DNA from: Gemmatimonas sp.
GTDB lineage: Bacteria > Gemmatimonadota > Gemmatimonadetes > Longimicrobiales > Longimicrobiaceae
Reading direction: 5' to 3'
NCBI GenBank assembly: GCA_009380025.1
Contig: WHSP01000004.1
Span: 19,233 to 83,232 of the forward strand
Length of the DNA: 64,000 nt
In this document: piece by piece, positions 1-9,452 of the stretch
How positions within the stretch are numbered: the first letter of the stretch is position 1
How the letters are laid out: each line of letters opens with the position of its first letter
Notes under the pieces: model-generated
Databases searched by the model: none
Seen by the model: only the letters and a program-made list of their open reading frames with translations
Told to the model about the DNA's origin: nothing
Translations under genes and position numbers: made by a program

Positions 1-1087
1 GCGTTGCCCCGGAGCGCGCGGCGGCGCCGTAGTTGGATGCGAGGGTGGAATCGCCGAGGGAGGCCGCGCCTCTAGCAAGAGAGAGCAGCGCCGGGGTCGC
101 ACCTTGGAGCGTGCCCGGGTAGCGCAACAGCTCGTCGGCGGTCTCCCTGGCCGATGTGAAGGTGCTGGGATCGCCGAGGGCGCCTGCGGCGCGGGCGATG
201 GCTGCGGCGCGAGCGAGGCGGTCGAGCGGTGTGCCGAAGTCAGGGGGTGAAGCGACAAACGTCCTGAGCGCGCCAGCGGCATAGCCTGCCTTCATGAGGT
301 AGACGCCGTAATCGTGAGCCAGCGCGGGCAACCGGGGGTGCCCCACCCGGTATGTCTGGAGCGCCAGGCAAGCGAGCCGAGTCGATTCGTCGAGGCGATC
401 GGTTCGAATGGCAACCACGGTGAGCTCGTGATAAGCCGCGGCGGCCAGGCCCCGGATGGAGAAGCGCTTCGCTGCTCGGAGGCCCCGAATCAACGCCCTT
501 CGGGCCTGTGGAAAGTTACCGCGGTGCATGAAGACGGTCCCGAGGCCAATATAGGATCGAGAAAAGTCATACCAAGACCTGCTCATCCTGGCTCGGGAGA
601 TGGCCTGTCGATACCAGGTTTCCGCACGGGTATATTCCGCGCGGCGCTTCGCGAGCCGGGCCACTTCACGGGCCACTTCCGCGTTCGCCGGCTCCACCAC
701 CGCGGCGGCCTGCAAGAACTCGATCGCCGTTCCCAATAGCCCCTGCTCGTTGGCCCAGTCGGAGAGCTCACGGCAGGAGGTGCAAACCGTGGCTGCCCGC
801 GCTCGCGGTTGAAGAACGGCCGCTGCCTTCTGCATCGCCGGGCGAATCTCGTCCGGCACCAGGGTGCCTTCGATCCACCCCCTTCGTTGTGCGAGTGCAC
901 CATCCCCGAAGGCCTGCGGTCTCTCTCCCTCCGAAAGCTCACCCCAGAGCCGTACCGAACGTACTGTCTTCCAGAGGAGTAGGCCCAGGTCGCCTGAGAA
1001 CTCGGTGAGCACGATGGCGGAGTCGATCGTCTCGCCGTCGTGCAGGATGGGAGGGGGAAGTCGTTGCGGCTGCTTGCGCTTGTTCAT
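1..1087 (-). CDS. TPR-like repeat protein, C-terminus cut by window edge
   Basis: Read on the minus strand, an open frame begins at the ATG at 1087 (MNKRKQPQRLPPP...) and stays open for 362 codons to the window edge, so its stop lies outside. From about residue 110 onward it is helical and Ala/Leu/Arg-rich, with spaced motifs such as AETWYRQAI, RSYIGLGTVFMHRGNFPQARR and AGYAAGALRTF, typical of tetratricopeptide repeats. Residues 1-105 contain CTSCRELSDWA. No enzyme motif is visible. TPR proteins are protein-interaction scaffolds; the partner is unknown. It is divergent from the aminotransferase gene, with a 276-base gap in which I see no convincing promoter. Plus-strand frames here make no recognisable protein. 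Confidence 0.75.
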   Translation of the reverse strand, partial: MNKRKQPQRLPPPILHDGETIDSAIVLTEFSGDLGLLLWKTVRSVRLWGELSEGERPQAFGDGALAQRRGWIEGTLVPDEIRPAMQKAAAVLQPRARAATVCTSCRELSDWANEQGLLGTAIEFLQAAAVVEPANAEVAREVARLAKRRAEYTRAETWYRQAISRARMSRSWYDFSRSYIGLGTVFMHRGNFPQARRALIRGLRAAKRFSIRGLAAAAYHELTVVAIRTDRLDESTRLACLALQTYRVGHPRLPALAHDYGVYLMKAGYAAGALRTFVASPPDFGTPLDRLARAAAIARAAGALGDPSTFTSARETADELLRYPGTLQGATPALLSLARGAASLGDSTLASNYGAAARSGAT

Positions 1088-1363
1088 TCGCCGAAGACTC
1101 TGAAGTGTGGGTGGAATGGTGCAGACCAAATCAAATGTAGTCGTCAATGCTTTCCTTTTCTATATCGCACTCCAGCGTCGCTCTGGAAAGGGGTTTGTGC
1201 GACACCGATCCGGCAACTGGTCGCTTCCTTTCGCCCGCCGGGCGAGTCATCGGCGAAGGTACGGGGTAGTAGGAAGCTCGACGGGCCCGTTTCTGCCAGG
1301 TGTTGGAGGGGATGGGTCCGGATGGGACCGGGAACGAGAAAAACGAGTCGTGCCGTTTCGCGA

Positions 1364-2524
1364 ATGACCGAGATCTATCTGGACTATGCGGCGACCTCGG
1401 CGGTCCGTCCGCCGGTCGTGCTCGAAGCGATAGCCGGCTATCTGGCGGACATTGGGGCGACACCAGGCAGGTCGGGCCACCGGCGTTCGCTCGCTGCTGG
1501 ACGCCTTGCGCTGCGGTGCCGGAAGCAGCTGGCCGAGCTCCTCGGGTATTCGGGCGATCCCGGTCGGGTCACCTTCCAGCTCAATGCGACGCACGCTCTC
1601 AACGTCGCGATTGTTGGGACGTTACGCCCGGGCGATCGCGTCATCGGAACGGCATTCGACCACAACTCGGTTCGCCGGCCGCTTACGGCGTTGGCGCGTC
1701 GAGGGGTATCCTCCGAGACCCTCGAGCTTTCCGCGTCCGGCGAAACCGACCTCGTCGACCTCCGGGATCTGCTGAGTGGCGCTGGAAGGCCGGCGCGTCT
1801 TCTCGTCATCCCCCACGCATCCAACGTGACCGGCACGGTTCTCCCGGTGAAGCCGATGGTCGATCTCGCCCATGAGTTCGACACGTTGGTACTGCTCGAC
1901 GCCGCGCAGACGATGGGCCATTTTCCCGTCGACGTCGAGGATCTCGGTGTGGATCTGGTCGCGTTCAGTGGGCACAAGGGGTTGGCGGGCCCCCAGGGGA
2001 CAGGGGGACTCTGGGTTCGCGAGGGGGTAGAGGTCGAACCGCTGCTCTTCGGCGGTACGGGAGGTGACTCCGGTCCCCCGGAGATGCCCGCCACGTTTCC
2101 GGACCACCTGGAGGCGGGCACGCAGAACGCGCCGGGGATCGCCGGCCTCGCCGCGGCGACGGAGTGGGTGCTGGCGAAGGGCGTCCACGAACGCCGTCGG
2201 GAGGAGATGCTACTTAAGAGCCTCTTGCTCGAGGGACTGCGGCGGCTTCCCTCGGTACGAATCCTTTCCGCTGAGGGTGCCGAATCCGTCGGCATCGTCA
2301 CGCTGCTCTTGGCGGGTCGGGATCCCGGGGAGCTGGCGATGACGCTCGATCGCGACTATGGCATCCAGACTCGAGCAGGTCTCCACTGCGCGCCAGGGGC
2401 CCATCGGGTGCTCGGCACGTTGCAGACCGGAGCTTTGCGCCTCTCGGTCGGCTGGGCGACGACAGCCGGAGAAATCGAGCAGACAATCGATGCCTTCAAG
2501 CAACTTGACATCATCGGAACGTAA
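1364..2524 (+). CDS. Aminotransferase class V / cysteine desulfurase family protein
   Basis: PLP-dependent fold-type I enzyme of 386 residues in the cysteine desulfurase (NifS/SufS-like) family, expected to release sulfur from cysteine as an enzyme-bound persulfide. The start MTEIYLDYAATSA gives the canonical N-terminus. Visible motifs are LLDAAQTMGHFPVD before the PLP site, the Schiff-base lysine in SGHKG (about K205), and the candidate persulfide cysteine in RAGLHCAPGAH (about C342). The open frame reaches further upstream, but that extension has no family similarity. It is followed 3 bases later by a membrane-anchored protein, probably in the same transcript. No IscU or SufBCD neighbour is present, so the physiological acceptor is unknown. 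Confidence 0.85.
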   Translation: MTEIYLDYAATSAVRPPVVLEAIAGYLADIGATPGRSGHRRSLAAGRLALRCRKQLAELLGYSGDPGRVTFQLNATHALNVAIVGTLRPGDRVIGTAFDHNSVRRPLTALARRGVSSETLELSASGETDLVDLRDLLSGAGRPARLLVIPHASNVTGTVLPVKPMVDLAHEFDTLVLLDAAQTMGHFPVDVEDLGVDLVAFSGHKGLAGPQGTGGLWVREGVEVEPLLFGGTGGDSGPPEMPATFPDHLEAGTQNAPGIAGLAAATEWVLAKGVHERRREEMLLKSLLLEGLRRLPSVRILSAEGAESVGIVTLLLAGRDPGELAMTLDRDYGIQTRAGLHCAPGAHRVLGTLQTGALRLSVGWATTAGEIEQTIDAFKQLDIIGT

Positions 2525-2527
2525 CGA

Positions 2528-3121
2528 ATGGGCAAAAAGGTCATTTTCGGTGTTGCTACACTGTTCATCCTGGGGGCCGCCCTCCTGGCGGCCCGCGGCG
2601 GATTGTTTGCGCCTGGAACGCCCGAGGTATCCACCGTTTCTCCGGAGGCCGCCGCCCGGGCAGAAGAGAAGTTGGCGGAGCTCGCGGCCAACGGGGTCGA
2701 GGCTCGCCTCGACGCGGGGGAGTTGACGAGCCTTCTCCGCTATCGCCTTGACGCCTGGTCGGACACTCCGGTCATCGAGCCCTCGGTCAGCATCGTCCTG
2801 GACACGGTGACGCTCAGCGGCTCCGTAGCGGCGGCCGATCTGCCTGCCGAACCGGAGCTCGAGGCGTTCCGCTATCTCCTCCCGGAGACGACCCAGGTCG
2901 TCGTCACAGGCACCCTGTCCACGGGCGCAGCCGGGGTGGCGACCCTTCGTATCTCGTCCGTCGAGGTCGCGGGCATGCCGGTGCCGCCTCGTTTCTATCC
3001 TGTCATCCTGAGCCGCTTCGGCACCCAGTACCACAAGCCGCCCGACGGCATCGCTCTCCCTCTGCCCGCTGTCGTCAGCGACGCGCGGGTCGAAGATGGC
3101 GAGCTCGTCCTTTCGCCCTGA
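2528..3121 (+). CDS. Membrane-anchored hypothetical protein
   Basis: 197 residues. An N-terminal hydrophobic segment (about residues 4-21, KKVIFGVATLFILGAALLAA) looks like an uncleaved signal anchor, so the rest is probably periplasmic. Alternating beta-type stretches such as SIVLDTVTLSGSV, TQVVVTGTLSTG and LRISSVEVAGMPVP resemble lipid-binding LmeA/DUF2993-like domains, but this is only an impression. It starts 3 bases after the desulfurase-family gene and ends 18 bases before the response regulator, suggesting a three-gene transcript. I do not recognise a specific function. Confidence 0.7.
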   Translation: MGKKVIFGVATLFILGAALLAARGGLFAPGTPEVSTVSPEAAARAEEKLAELAANGVEARLDAGELTSLLRYRLDAWSDTPVIEPSVSIVLDTVTLSGSVAAADLPAEPELEAFRYLLPETTQVVVTGTLSTGAAGVATLRISSVEVAGMPVPPRFYPVILSRFGTQYHKPPDGIALPLPAVVSDARVEDGELVLSP

Positions 3122-3139
3122 CCCCTTCCCGCACCCGCC

Positions 3140-4501
3140 ATGGCTCGCCTGCTCGTCGTCGACGACGAAGAAGGGATCCGCCGCGTCCTCGCGCAACTCT
3201 TCGAATACGAGGGCCACGAGGTACGCTCCGCCTCGAGCGGTCCCGAGGCGATCGGCGTCTTCGGCGACTTCCTGCCTGACCTCACGTTCATGGACGTCAA
3301 GATGGCCCGGATGGACGGGCTGGAGACGTTGACCCGAATCCGGGAGGTCAATCCGCACGCCTTGGTCGTCATGATCAGCGGGCACGGGACCATCGAGACA
3401 GCCGTCGAGGCGACTCGCCGCGGTGCCTATGACTTCCTCGAAAAGCCCCTCGACACCGATCGCATCCTCCTAGTGCTGAGGAACGCCCTACAACAGCGGG
3501 GCCTTCTCGCCGAGAACGAGCGGTTGAAGGGGGAAGTGCAGAGCCGGTACGAGATCGTGGGTCGTAGCTTTGCCATTCGACAGGTGCTGGAGCGGCTCGA
3601 GCGGGTCGCCCCGACGGACGCTCGCGTCCTGATCTCCGGTGAGAACGGGACAGGAAAGGAGCTCGTCGCTCGCGCAATCCATCGGCTCTCCCCACGGGCC
3701 GAGGCCCCCTTCGTAGAGGTGAACTGCGCTGCCATCCCCAGCGAGCTGATCGAGTCCGAGCTCTTCGGGCACGTCAAGGGATCGTTTACCGGAGCGCACG
3801 AGGACCGCGCCGGGAAATTCGAGCTGGCGCATAGTGGGACCCTGTTCCTGGACGAAGTCGGCGACATGAGCCTCGCCGCCCAGGCCAAGGTGCTCCGCGC
3901 TCTCCAGGAAGGGATCGTTACCCGGGTTGGCAGCGGTCGCGCCATCCAGGTCGACGTTCGCGTTCTATCGGCAACCAACAAGGACCTCGCCGAGGAGATC
4001 CGTGAAGGGCGATTCCGTGAGGACCTCTTGCATCGCCTCAACGTCATCCCATTGCATGTCCCGCCCCTTCGCGAGAGGCGGGAGGATGTACCGATGCTCG
4101 TCCATCATTTCGCGGAGCGCGCCGTCCGTGAGGCGCATCTCGCGCCGAAATCCTTTACTGACGGGGCCGTCGAGCAGCTGCAGCGAATGGAGTGGTCGGG
4201 CAACGTCAGGGAACTCCGCAACACGATCGAGCGGCTGCTGATCCTGGGGTCGGGACTGCAGATCACCGAACACGATGTCGAGCTTCTCGTGAGCGGCCAA
4301 ACGTCCGGTGCCGGTCTCTCGGCCGATCTGCTTTCCTGCGAGACTTTCTCCGGGTTCAAAGACGCTGCCGAAAGAGCCTATATCCTCCACAAGCTCCGCG
4401 AGCACGATTGGAACGTTTCGGAGACTGCCCGCCTCCTCGATATGCCACGCTCCAACCTGTACAAGAAGATCGAGAAGTATGAGCTCGTGCGGGAGGAGTA
4501 G
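3140..4501 (+). CDS. Sigma-54-dependent response regulator (NtrC/NtrX type)
   Basis: 453-residue transcription activator. An N-terminal receiver domain (about residues 3-120) has acidic pocket D8/D9, phospho-acceptor D52 and the conserved lysine in EKPLDT. The central AAA+ domain (about 140-375) has the Walker A GENGTGKE, the sigma-54 contact loop written GSFTGA rather than GAFTGA, and TLFLDEVGDM as Walker B. A C-terminal Fis-type helix-turn-helix has WNVSETARLLDMPRSNLYKK. Phosphorylation by a partner kinase should drive ATP-dependent opening of sigma-54 promoters. No histidine kinase is adjacent; the nearest is near 23 kb and need not be the partner. Confidence 0.93.
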   Translation: MARLLVVDDEEGIRRVLAQLFEYEGHEVRSASSGPEAIGVFGDFLPDLTFMDVKMARMDGLETLTRIREVNPHALVVMISGHGTIETAVEATRRGAYDFLEKPLDTDRILLVLRNALQQRGLLAENERLKGEVQSRYEIVGRSFAIRQVLERLERVAPTDARVLISGENGTGKELVARAIHRLSPRAEAPFVEVNCAAIPSELIESELFGHVKGSFTGAHEDRAGKFELAHSGTLFLDEVGDMSLAAQAKVLRALQEGIVTRVGSGRAIQVDVRVLSATNKDLAEEIREGRFREDLLHRLNVIPLHVPPLRERREDVPMLVHHFAERAVREAHLAPKSFTDGAVEQLQRMEWSGNVRELRNTIERLLILGSGLQITEHDVELLVSGQTSGAGLSADLLSCETFSGFKDAAERAYILHKLREHDWNVSETARLLDMPRSNLYKKIEKYELVREE

Positions 4502-4565
4502 AAGAAGACGGCGCGCGATGTGCCTGTCCGAGATCGCGGGCTGACCACGGTGCCAGGAGCGATAG

Positions 4566-6068
4566 ATGAGGACTGTAAAAAACAGGAACTACATCGGCGG
4601 AGAATGGGTCGATCCGGCGACCGGCGAGTACTTCGAGAATCGCAATCCGGCCAACCGGGACGACTTGATCGGAGTCTGGCCGATGTCCGGTGCGGCGGAC
4701 GTGGATCGAGCAGTGGAGGCTGCGGTCGACGGGTTCAAGAGGTGGCGCTCGACGCCGGCACCGGAACGCGGGGCACTCTTGAAGCGGGTCGGAGACCTGC
4801 TGGAGGAGCGGAAGGAGGAGATCGCTCGTGCAGCCACACGCGAGATGGGCAAGGTCCTGCTGGAGACGCGCGGGGATGTCCAGGAAGGGATCGATACGGC
4901 CTACTACGCCGCGACGGAGGGGCGCCGGCTCTTCGGTCATACAGTGCCTTCCGAGCTGCGTCAGAAGTGGGCGATGAGCTATCGTCGCCCGATTGGACCG
5001 GCCGGCCTCGTCACGCCGTTCAACTTCCCGATGGCCATTCCGACGTGGAAGATGTTCCCGGCCCTCGTTTGTGGGAACAGCGTGATCCTCAAGCCGGCCG
5101 AGGACGTTCCCCACACGGCGACACTCCTCGTCCAGATCCTGATCGATGCCGGGATTCCGCCTGGCGTGGTCAACCTGGTACACGGGCTCGGGGAGCAGGC
5201 GGGCGCCGCCCTCGTCGCTCATCCCGACGTCCCGGTCGTTTCGTTCACGGGCTCGACGGAGACCGGCCGTGCCATCGGCCGAACCTGTGGCGAGATGCAC
5301 AAGCGCCTCTCACTCGAAATGGGCGGTAAGAACGCACAGATCGTGATGGATGACGCGGACATGGATCTCGCGATCGACGGCGTTCTGTGGGGGGCATTCG
5401 GCACGACCGGCCAGCGCTGTACGGCGACCTCGCGCCTCCTCCTCCAGGACGGCATCCACGATGCCTTTCTCGACCGCCTGCTCGTTCGTACCGCGGCACT
5501 GCGGCTCGGCGATGGCCTCCGAGACGGAGTCGACGTAGGACCGCTGATCAATGAGAGCGCACTCCAAAAGGTGGAAGCGTACATCGCAATCGGTAGGTCG
5601 GAGGCGGAGCTCCGGATCGGCGGGAGGCTCGCTTCGGACGATGGCCTCGAAGACGGCTTCTTCTTCGAGCCGACGATCTTCTCCGAGGTTGCCCCCGGCT
5701 CGAGAATGGCGATCGAGGAGATCTTTGGCCCGGTCCTGTCGGTGATCCGCTTCCACGACGTAGACGAGGCGTTCTTCATCAACAACGAGGTCAGCTACGG
5801 TCTCTCCAGCTCCCTCTACACCCGCGACACCAACGTCGCGTTTCGAGCCTTTGCCGAGCTCGACAACGGCCTCACCTACATCAACGCACCAACGATCGGA
5901 GCCGAGGCCCACCTGCCGTTCGGCGGCGTGAAGCAGACCGGGAACGGCCATCGTGAAGGCGGCTGGGAAGTCTACGAGTTCTACTCGGAGACGAAGGTGT
6001 GCTACGTCGATTACTCCGGAAGTCTCCAACGGGCACAGATCGACAACTACGATGCTGGCCCGTACTGA
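4566..6068 (+). CDS. NAD(P)-dependent aldehyde dehydrogenase
   Basis: 500 residues, full length for the ALDH superfamily. It oxidises an aldehyde to an acid with NAD(P)+. Visible are the cofactor loop [14 protein letters not shown], the general base glutamate in LEMGGKN and the catalytic cysteine in GQRCTATSR, plus a late EEIFGPVL motif. The N-terminus ([13 protein letters not shown]) and overall pattern suggest a semialdehyde dehydrogenase type (alpha-ketoglutaric or aminoadipic semialdehyde), but substrate cannot be fixed from sequence. An AGGAGCG ribosome binding site precedes ATG. It stands alone between the regulator and lepB. Confidence 0.9.
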   Translation: MRTVKNRNYIGGEWVDPATGEYFENRNPANRDDLIGVWPMSGAADVDRAVEAAVDGFKRWRSTPAPERGALLKRVGDLLEERKEEIARAATREMGKVLLETRGDVQEGIDTAYYAATEGRRLFGHTVPSELRQKWAMSYRRPIGPAGLVTPFNFPMAIPTWKMFPALVCGNSVILKPAEDVPHTATLLVQILIDAGIPPGVVNLVHGLGEQAGAALVAHPDVPVVSFTGSTETGRAIGRTCGEMHKRLSLEMGGKNAQIVMDDADMDLAIDGVLWGAFGTTGQRCTATSRLLLQDGIHDAFLDRLLVRTAALRLGDGLRDGVDVGPLINESALQKVEAYIAIGRSEAELRIGGRLASDDGLEDGFFFEPTIFSEVAPGSRMAIEEIFGPVLSVIRFHDVDEAFFINNEVSYGLSSSLYTRDTNVAFRAFAELDNGLTYINAPTIGAEAHLPFGGVKQTGNGHREGGWEVYEFYSETKVCYVDYSGSLQRAQIDNYDAGPY

Positions 6069-6216
6069 TTCGCCAGGAACGCTGCGACAGCCGCCGCGTA
6101 CAACTCGGCAAGCCATCGCTCGGGTAGTATCTTCGACGCGGTCTCCTACGGGAACCTCGCCGACCCCCGGTCGCAGGCCAGGGCTGCGACCCGACCGGTC
6201 GGTGACGCACTGAATC

Positions 6217-6984
6217 TTGCGATTGTCTCAGGATCATCTCCCCGACCCGCTAGACCCGGACCGGCGGCCCCATCGCAGGAAGAGTCGCGGTTCGATCTCG
6301 ACCGGTCGCTGGCTGTGGGAAGGCGCTAAGGCGGTCAGCACTGCCATCGTCCTCTTCCTGCTGATTCGTACCTTCTTCGTCGAGGCGTTCAAGATCCCGA
6401 CCGGCTCGATGGAGAATACCTTGCTCGTGGGCGATTTCCTCCTGGTCAACAAAGCCGTATACGGTGCGGAGGTTCCGGGTCTTCACGCACACATCCCCGG
6501 GTACGACCAGCCGCATCGATCGGACGTTGTCGTGTTCCTCCCCCCACACGATCCCACGAAGAACTACGTCAAGCGCATCGTGGGTTTGCCTGGCGACACT
6601 CTCGAGATGCGTGACAAAGTCCTGCTCATCAACGGAGAGCCGCAGTTCGAGCCCTATACCCGTCATGTCGACCGCTTCTCGGAACCGACTGATGCACGGA
6701 TGCGTTGGCAGCGCGACTACCTCGTCAAAGGCAAACGGGACTGGCGGCGGTACGATCCGACCCGGGATAGCTGGGGCCCCATCGTCGTACCCGAAGGGAA
6801 GTACTTCGCCCTGGGTGACAACCGCGACAACTCCGAGGACTCACGCTATTGGGGCTTCCTCGAAGCCAGCTCTATTCGTGGCCGACCGATGTTCGTCTAC
6901 TATTCATTCATCCGCGATCCGTTGGCGCCGTTCTCCTGGCTGACGGACATCCGCTGGGACCGGATTGGCCAACTGATCCGCTAG
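6217..6984 (+). CDS. lepB: Signal peptidase I
   Basis: 255 residues. A membrane serine/lysine peptidase that removes signal peptides of exported proteins. One transmembrane segment (about residues 38-56) precedes the catalytic serine in PTGSM (about S64); the general-base lysine is in NYVKRIVG (about K119), and the family signature GDNRDNSEDSRYWG lies near the C-terminus. The start used is a TTG; a second in-frame TTG lies two codons on, and neither has a strong ribosome binding site, so the exact N-terminus is uncertain. The 214 bases after it hold a possible promoter for the sigma factor and nothing else I recognise. Confidence 0.92.
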   Translation: MRLSQDHLPDPLDPDRRPHRRKSRGSISTGRWLWEGAKAVSTAIVLFLLIRTFFVEAFKIPTGSMENTLLVGDFLLVNKAVYGAEVPGLHAHIPGYDQPHRSDVVVFLPPHDPTKNYVKRIVGLPGDTLEMRDKVLLINGEPQFEPYTRHVDRFSEPTDARMRWQRDYLVKGKRDWRRYDPTRDSWGPIVVPEGKYFALGDNRDNSEDSRYWGFLEASSIRGRPMFVYYSFIRDPLAPFSWLTDIRWDRIGQLIR

Positions 6985-7013
6985 ACGTACCGTAACGGCG
7001 CTCGGGCGGCCCC

Positions 7014-7042
7014 TTGACAGGTTTCCGCTGCCCCTCCAGTAT
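7014..7042 (+). promoter_or_regulatory. Candidate sigma-70 promoter of the sigma factor gene
   Basis: A perfect -35 TTGACA is followed after 17 bases by CAGTAT, which is only a half match to TATAAT. It lies about 155 bases before the sigma factor ATG. The strong -35 and correct spacing support it; the -10 box is weak. Confidence 0.4.
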
Positions 7043-7198
7043 CAACCGGGAGCGCCTGCGCCCGCCGCCTGACGGGTAGCCCTCGGCCTTTCTCCCCAAC
7101 CCGCGGTCTTTCCCCTCTGACGCGCGGTTGCCGTCGACGACGCGTTCCCTGGGCTCCTTGCCGCTCGGCTCCTTCCGCATGGCTTCACGGATCTCTCG

Positions 7199-8056
7199 AT
7201 GAACGGCACAGCAATCCGCAGGATCACCGTCGAGTCTGAATCCCTCGATCAATACCTCCGTGAGATCAGCGCCTATCCGCTCATCGACCGCGACATGGAG
7301 GCAAGCCTCGCCAGACAGATCCGTACAGGAGACGACAGCGCCCTCGAGACTCTCGTCCGTTCCAACCTCCGCTTCGTTGTCTCCGTCGCCAAGCGGTACC
7401 AGAACCAGGGCGTGTCGCTCGCTGATCTGATCAATGAAGGTAACATCGGTCTCATGCGGGCGGCGCAGAAATTCGACGAAACCAAGGGGATCAAGTTCAT
7501 CTCCTACGCCGTTTGGTGGATCCGCCAGGCAATCCTTCAGGCACTTGCCGAACAGTCGAGAATCGTCCGTGTCCCGCTCAGCCGGGCTGGTACGCTCCAT
7601 CGGATCGGGAAACGCTCTTCTCTCCTCACTCAGGAACTCGGTCGTGAACCCACCCTGGAGGAGATTGCCGAAGAACTCGAGCTCCCCGAAGAGGAAATCA
7701 AACACACCCTGGCAATGGCCCAGGCACACCTTTCCCTCGATGCCCCGCTCGTCCCTGGCGAAGAAGGTCAGCTCCTCGACTACGTTTGCGACAACGTCTC
7801 CCCCGGTCCTGACGAGGATCTCTACTCCCAGGCCCTCACCCGATCCATCGAGGATGCCCTCAGCACCCTCAGCGAACGCGAAGCCAAAGTTCTCCGCCTC
7901 TACTTCGGCCTCGGCGAGACCGAGCCGCTCACCCTCGAGCAGATCGGCGAACGCTTCGGCATCACTCGCGAGCGCGTCCGGCAGATCAAGGAGCGGGCTC
8001 TCTCCCGCCTCCGACACCAGTCACGCGCCAGGTTCCTCGAGACCTTCCTGACCTGA
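7199..8056 (+). CDS. RNA polymerase sigma factor, RpoD/SigA family, short form
   Basis: 285 residues. Region 1.2 (SLDQYLREISAYPLI), region 2 with the -10 recognition helix (AQKFDETKGIKFISYAVWWIRQAI), region 3 and region 4 with the -35 helix-turn-helix (LEQIGERFGITRERVRQIKERAL) are all present, so it should recognise TTGACA/TATAAT promoters. Region 1.1 and the non-conserved insertion of proteobacterial RpoD are absent. The length matches the short primary sigma of Bacteroidota. It may be the housekeeping sigma or a group 2 paralogue; the rest of the genome would decide. It is monocistronic, between lepB and the ribosomal protein operon. Confidence 0.9.
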   Translation: MNGTAIRRITVESESLDQYLREISAYPLIDRDMEASLARQIRTGDDSALETLVRSNLRFVVSVAKRYQNQGVSLADLINEGNIGLMRAAQKFDETKGIKFISYAVWWIRQAILQALAEQSRIVRVPLSRAGTLHRIGKRSSLLTQELGREPTLEEIAEELELPEEEIKHTLAMAQAHLSLDAPLVPGEEGQLLDYVCDNVSPGPDEDLYSQALTRSIEDALSTLSEREAKVLRLYFGLGETEPLTLEQIGERFGITRERVRQIKERALSRLRHQSRARFLETFLT

Positions 8057-8138
8057 CGCCACGACGGAGGGCCACAGAGCCGGCAACATCCCGGCACTGT
8101 GGCTGCCCGCGTCCCCCCTCCACGGTCGCGTCCTCTGC

Positions 8139-8167
8139 TTGACAGCCGGCCGATATTTGGATAATGT
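8139..8167 (+). promoter_or_regulatory. Promoter of rplM-rpsI operon
   Basis: TTGACA, 17-base spacer, TAATGT. It is one of the best sigma-70 matches in the window and lies about 75 bases upstream of the rplM ATG, as expected for a strongly expressed ribosomal protein operon. Confidence 0.65.
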
Positions 8168-8241
8168 AGCCGTCTGCCCTGGATGGCGGTTCCGCCTCGG
8201 CGTACCGGGGCGGTCCGTGTTTCTTTGCCGGTGAGATATTG

Positions 8242-8670
8242 ATGAAGACGTACTCGGTAAAAGCGGGGGAGATCGAGCGACGCTGGTATGTCGTGGACGC
8301 CGAGGGCAAGATTCTCGGACGCCTCGCGACCCAGGTCGCCCGGATTCTGCGCGGCAAGCACAAGCCGATCTTCACAACGCACCTCGACACGGGTGATCAC
8401 GTGGTCGTGATCAACGCTTCGAAGGTGGAATTGAGTGGAGCCAAGGCGGATCAGAAGACGTATTTCCGCCACACGGGCTATATGGGTGGTGAGAAGTTCA
8501 TCCCCTTTCGCCACATGCTGGAGAAGCATCCGGAGCGGGTCGTGGAGTTGGCGGTGAAGGGGATGCTTCCGAAGAATGCTCTGGGCCGTCAGATGCGCTC
8601 GAAACTGCGCGTCTACGCGGGGCCGCAGCACCCGCACGCCGCCCAGCGGCCGGAGACCCTCCACCTGTAA
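8242..8670 (+). CDS. rplM: 50S ribosomal protein L13
   Basis: 142 residues, the usual length for L13, a primary-binding protein of the large ribosomal subunit. Typical segments are [18 protein letters not shown], the [18 protein letters not shown] region, the GYMGG motif and [14 protein letters not shown]. An in-frame TTG directly precedes the ATG; I chose the ATG. rpsI follows after 8 bases, the standard L13-S9 pair. Confidence 0.97.
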   Translation: MKTYSVKAGEIERRWYVVDAEGKILGRLATQVARILRGKHKPIFTTHLDTGDHVVVINASKVELSGAKADQKTYFRHTGYMGGEKFIPFRHMLEKHPERVVELAVKGMLPKNALGRQMRSKLRVYAGPQHPHAAQRPETLHL

Positions 8671-8678
8671 TCGACTCG

Positions 8679-9170
8679 ATGTCCAACGAGGAACAGACGC
8701 CCGTAAGCGAAGAGGCGCCGGAGCCGACCCCGGTTGCACCGACGCCGGTCGCTCCGAAGCGGAAAGCGACGCAGCCGCGGGATTCGGATAGAATCCATGG
8801 TCTCGGCCGCCGGAAGACCGCCGTGGCGCGGGTCTTCCTTCGCCCGGGGGAGGGGCTCTGGAAGGTCAACGGCCGGACGTTGGAGGAGTACTTCCCGCGT
8901 GGAATCCTTCAGCAGTCGGTCTCTCGGCCACTCGCGGTGACGGAAACGCAGGGGCAATTTGACGTGTTCGTTCGAGTGAGGGGAGGCGGCCTCCACGGCC
9001 AGGCCGACGCGGTTCGTCTCGGCCTGGCGCGTGCACTTCTGAAGGTGGATGAGGATTACCGGAGCCGACTGCGGGGTGAAGAGCTCCTCACGCGAGACGC
9101 GCGGGAGGTCGAACGAAAGAAGCCCGGCCGCCCGAAGGCGAGGAAGCGCTTCCAGTTCTCCAAGCGCTAG
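8679..9170 (+). CDS. rpsI: 30S ribosomal protein S9 with N-terminal extension
   Basis: 163 residues; typical S9 is about 130. The conserved domain begins near residue 37 (IHGLGRRKTAVARVFLRPG) and ends with the basic tail RPKARKRFQFSKR, whose last residues reach the ribosomal P-site tRNA. The extra N-terminus of about 35 residues (PVSEEAPEPTPVAP, Pro/Glu/Ala-rich) is low-complexity and probably disordered. The ATG follows rplM closely. A MITE-like repeat begins at its stop codon. Confidence 0.96.
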   Translation: MSNEEQTPVSEEAPEPTPVAPTPVAPKRKATQPRDSDRIHGLGRRKTAVARVFLRPGEGLWKVNGRTLEEYFPRGILQQSVSRPLAVTETQGQFDVFVRVRGGGLHGQADAVRLGLARALLKVDEDYRSRLRGEELLTRDAREVERKKPGRPKARKRFQFSKR

Positions 9171-9293
9171 AATGCCGTCGATAAATCGCGCAGCTCTGCG
9201 TTACGCTCCTCGCCGCTCCCTGCGGCGTACAGTCGTACGCCTCGGTCGCGCCTCGTCGCGTGCCTTGACCTGCACGATTTCTCTTTGGCGTTC
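9170..9293 (+). repeat. MITE-like intergenic repeat, family A, copy 1
   Basis: About 124 bases with inverted ends: the left end has ATAAATCGCGCAG and the right end CTGCACGATTTCTC. The middle shares runs such as CTCCTCGCCGCTCCCTGCGG and TGACCTGCACGATTTCTC with copy 2 at 13382. It starts at the rpsI stop and lies in the rpsI-rpsB gap. The rest of that gap, to 9452, holds nothing recognisable beyond the rpsB leader. Confidence 0.75.
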
Positions 9294-9452
9294 GCCGAAG
9301 TCCGTCGGTTAGCGCTTTCGTCTGGTCTGATAGCTGATAGTTGATCGCTCACTAATCACACCTCCTGACAACCCGCGGGTGCCGCGCGAGCGGTAGGCGG
9401 GGCGGACGAGGGGGGTGGCAGAGACAACCCAACGTGTAGGTCGAAGACATCC

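Noticed and set aside
314..1103. Plus-strand frames at the left edge
   Set aside because: They overlap a continuous minus-strand TPR-like frame and have no recognisable content.
1088..1363. Minus-strand TTGACG near 1142 as promoter of the TPR gene
   Set aside because: No -10-like hexamer at 16-18 bases downstream.
2210..3385. Minus-strand open frame of 391 codons
   Set aside because: Antisense of the desulfurase-like, hypothetical and regulator genes with no motif.
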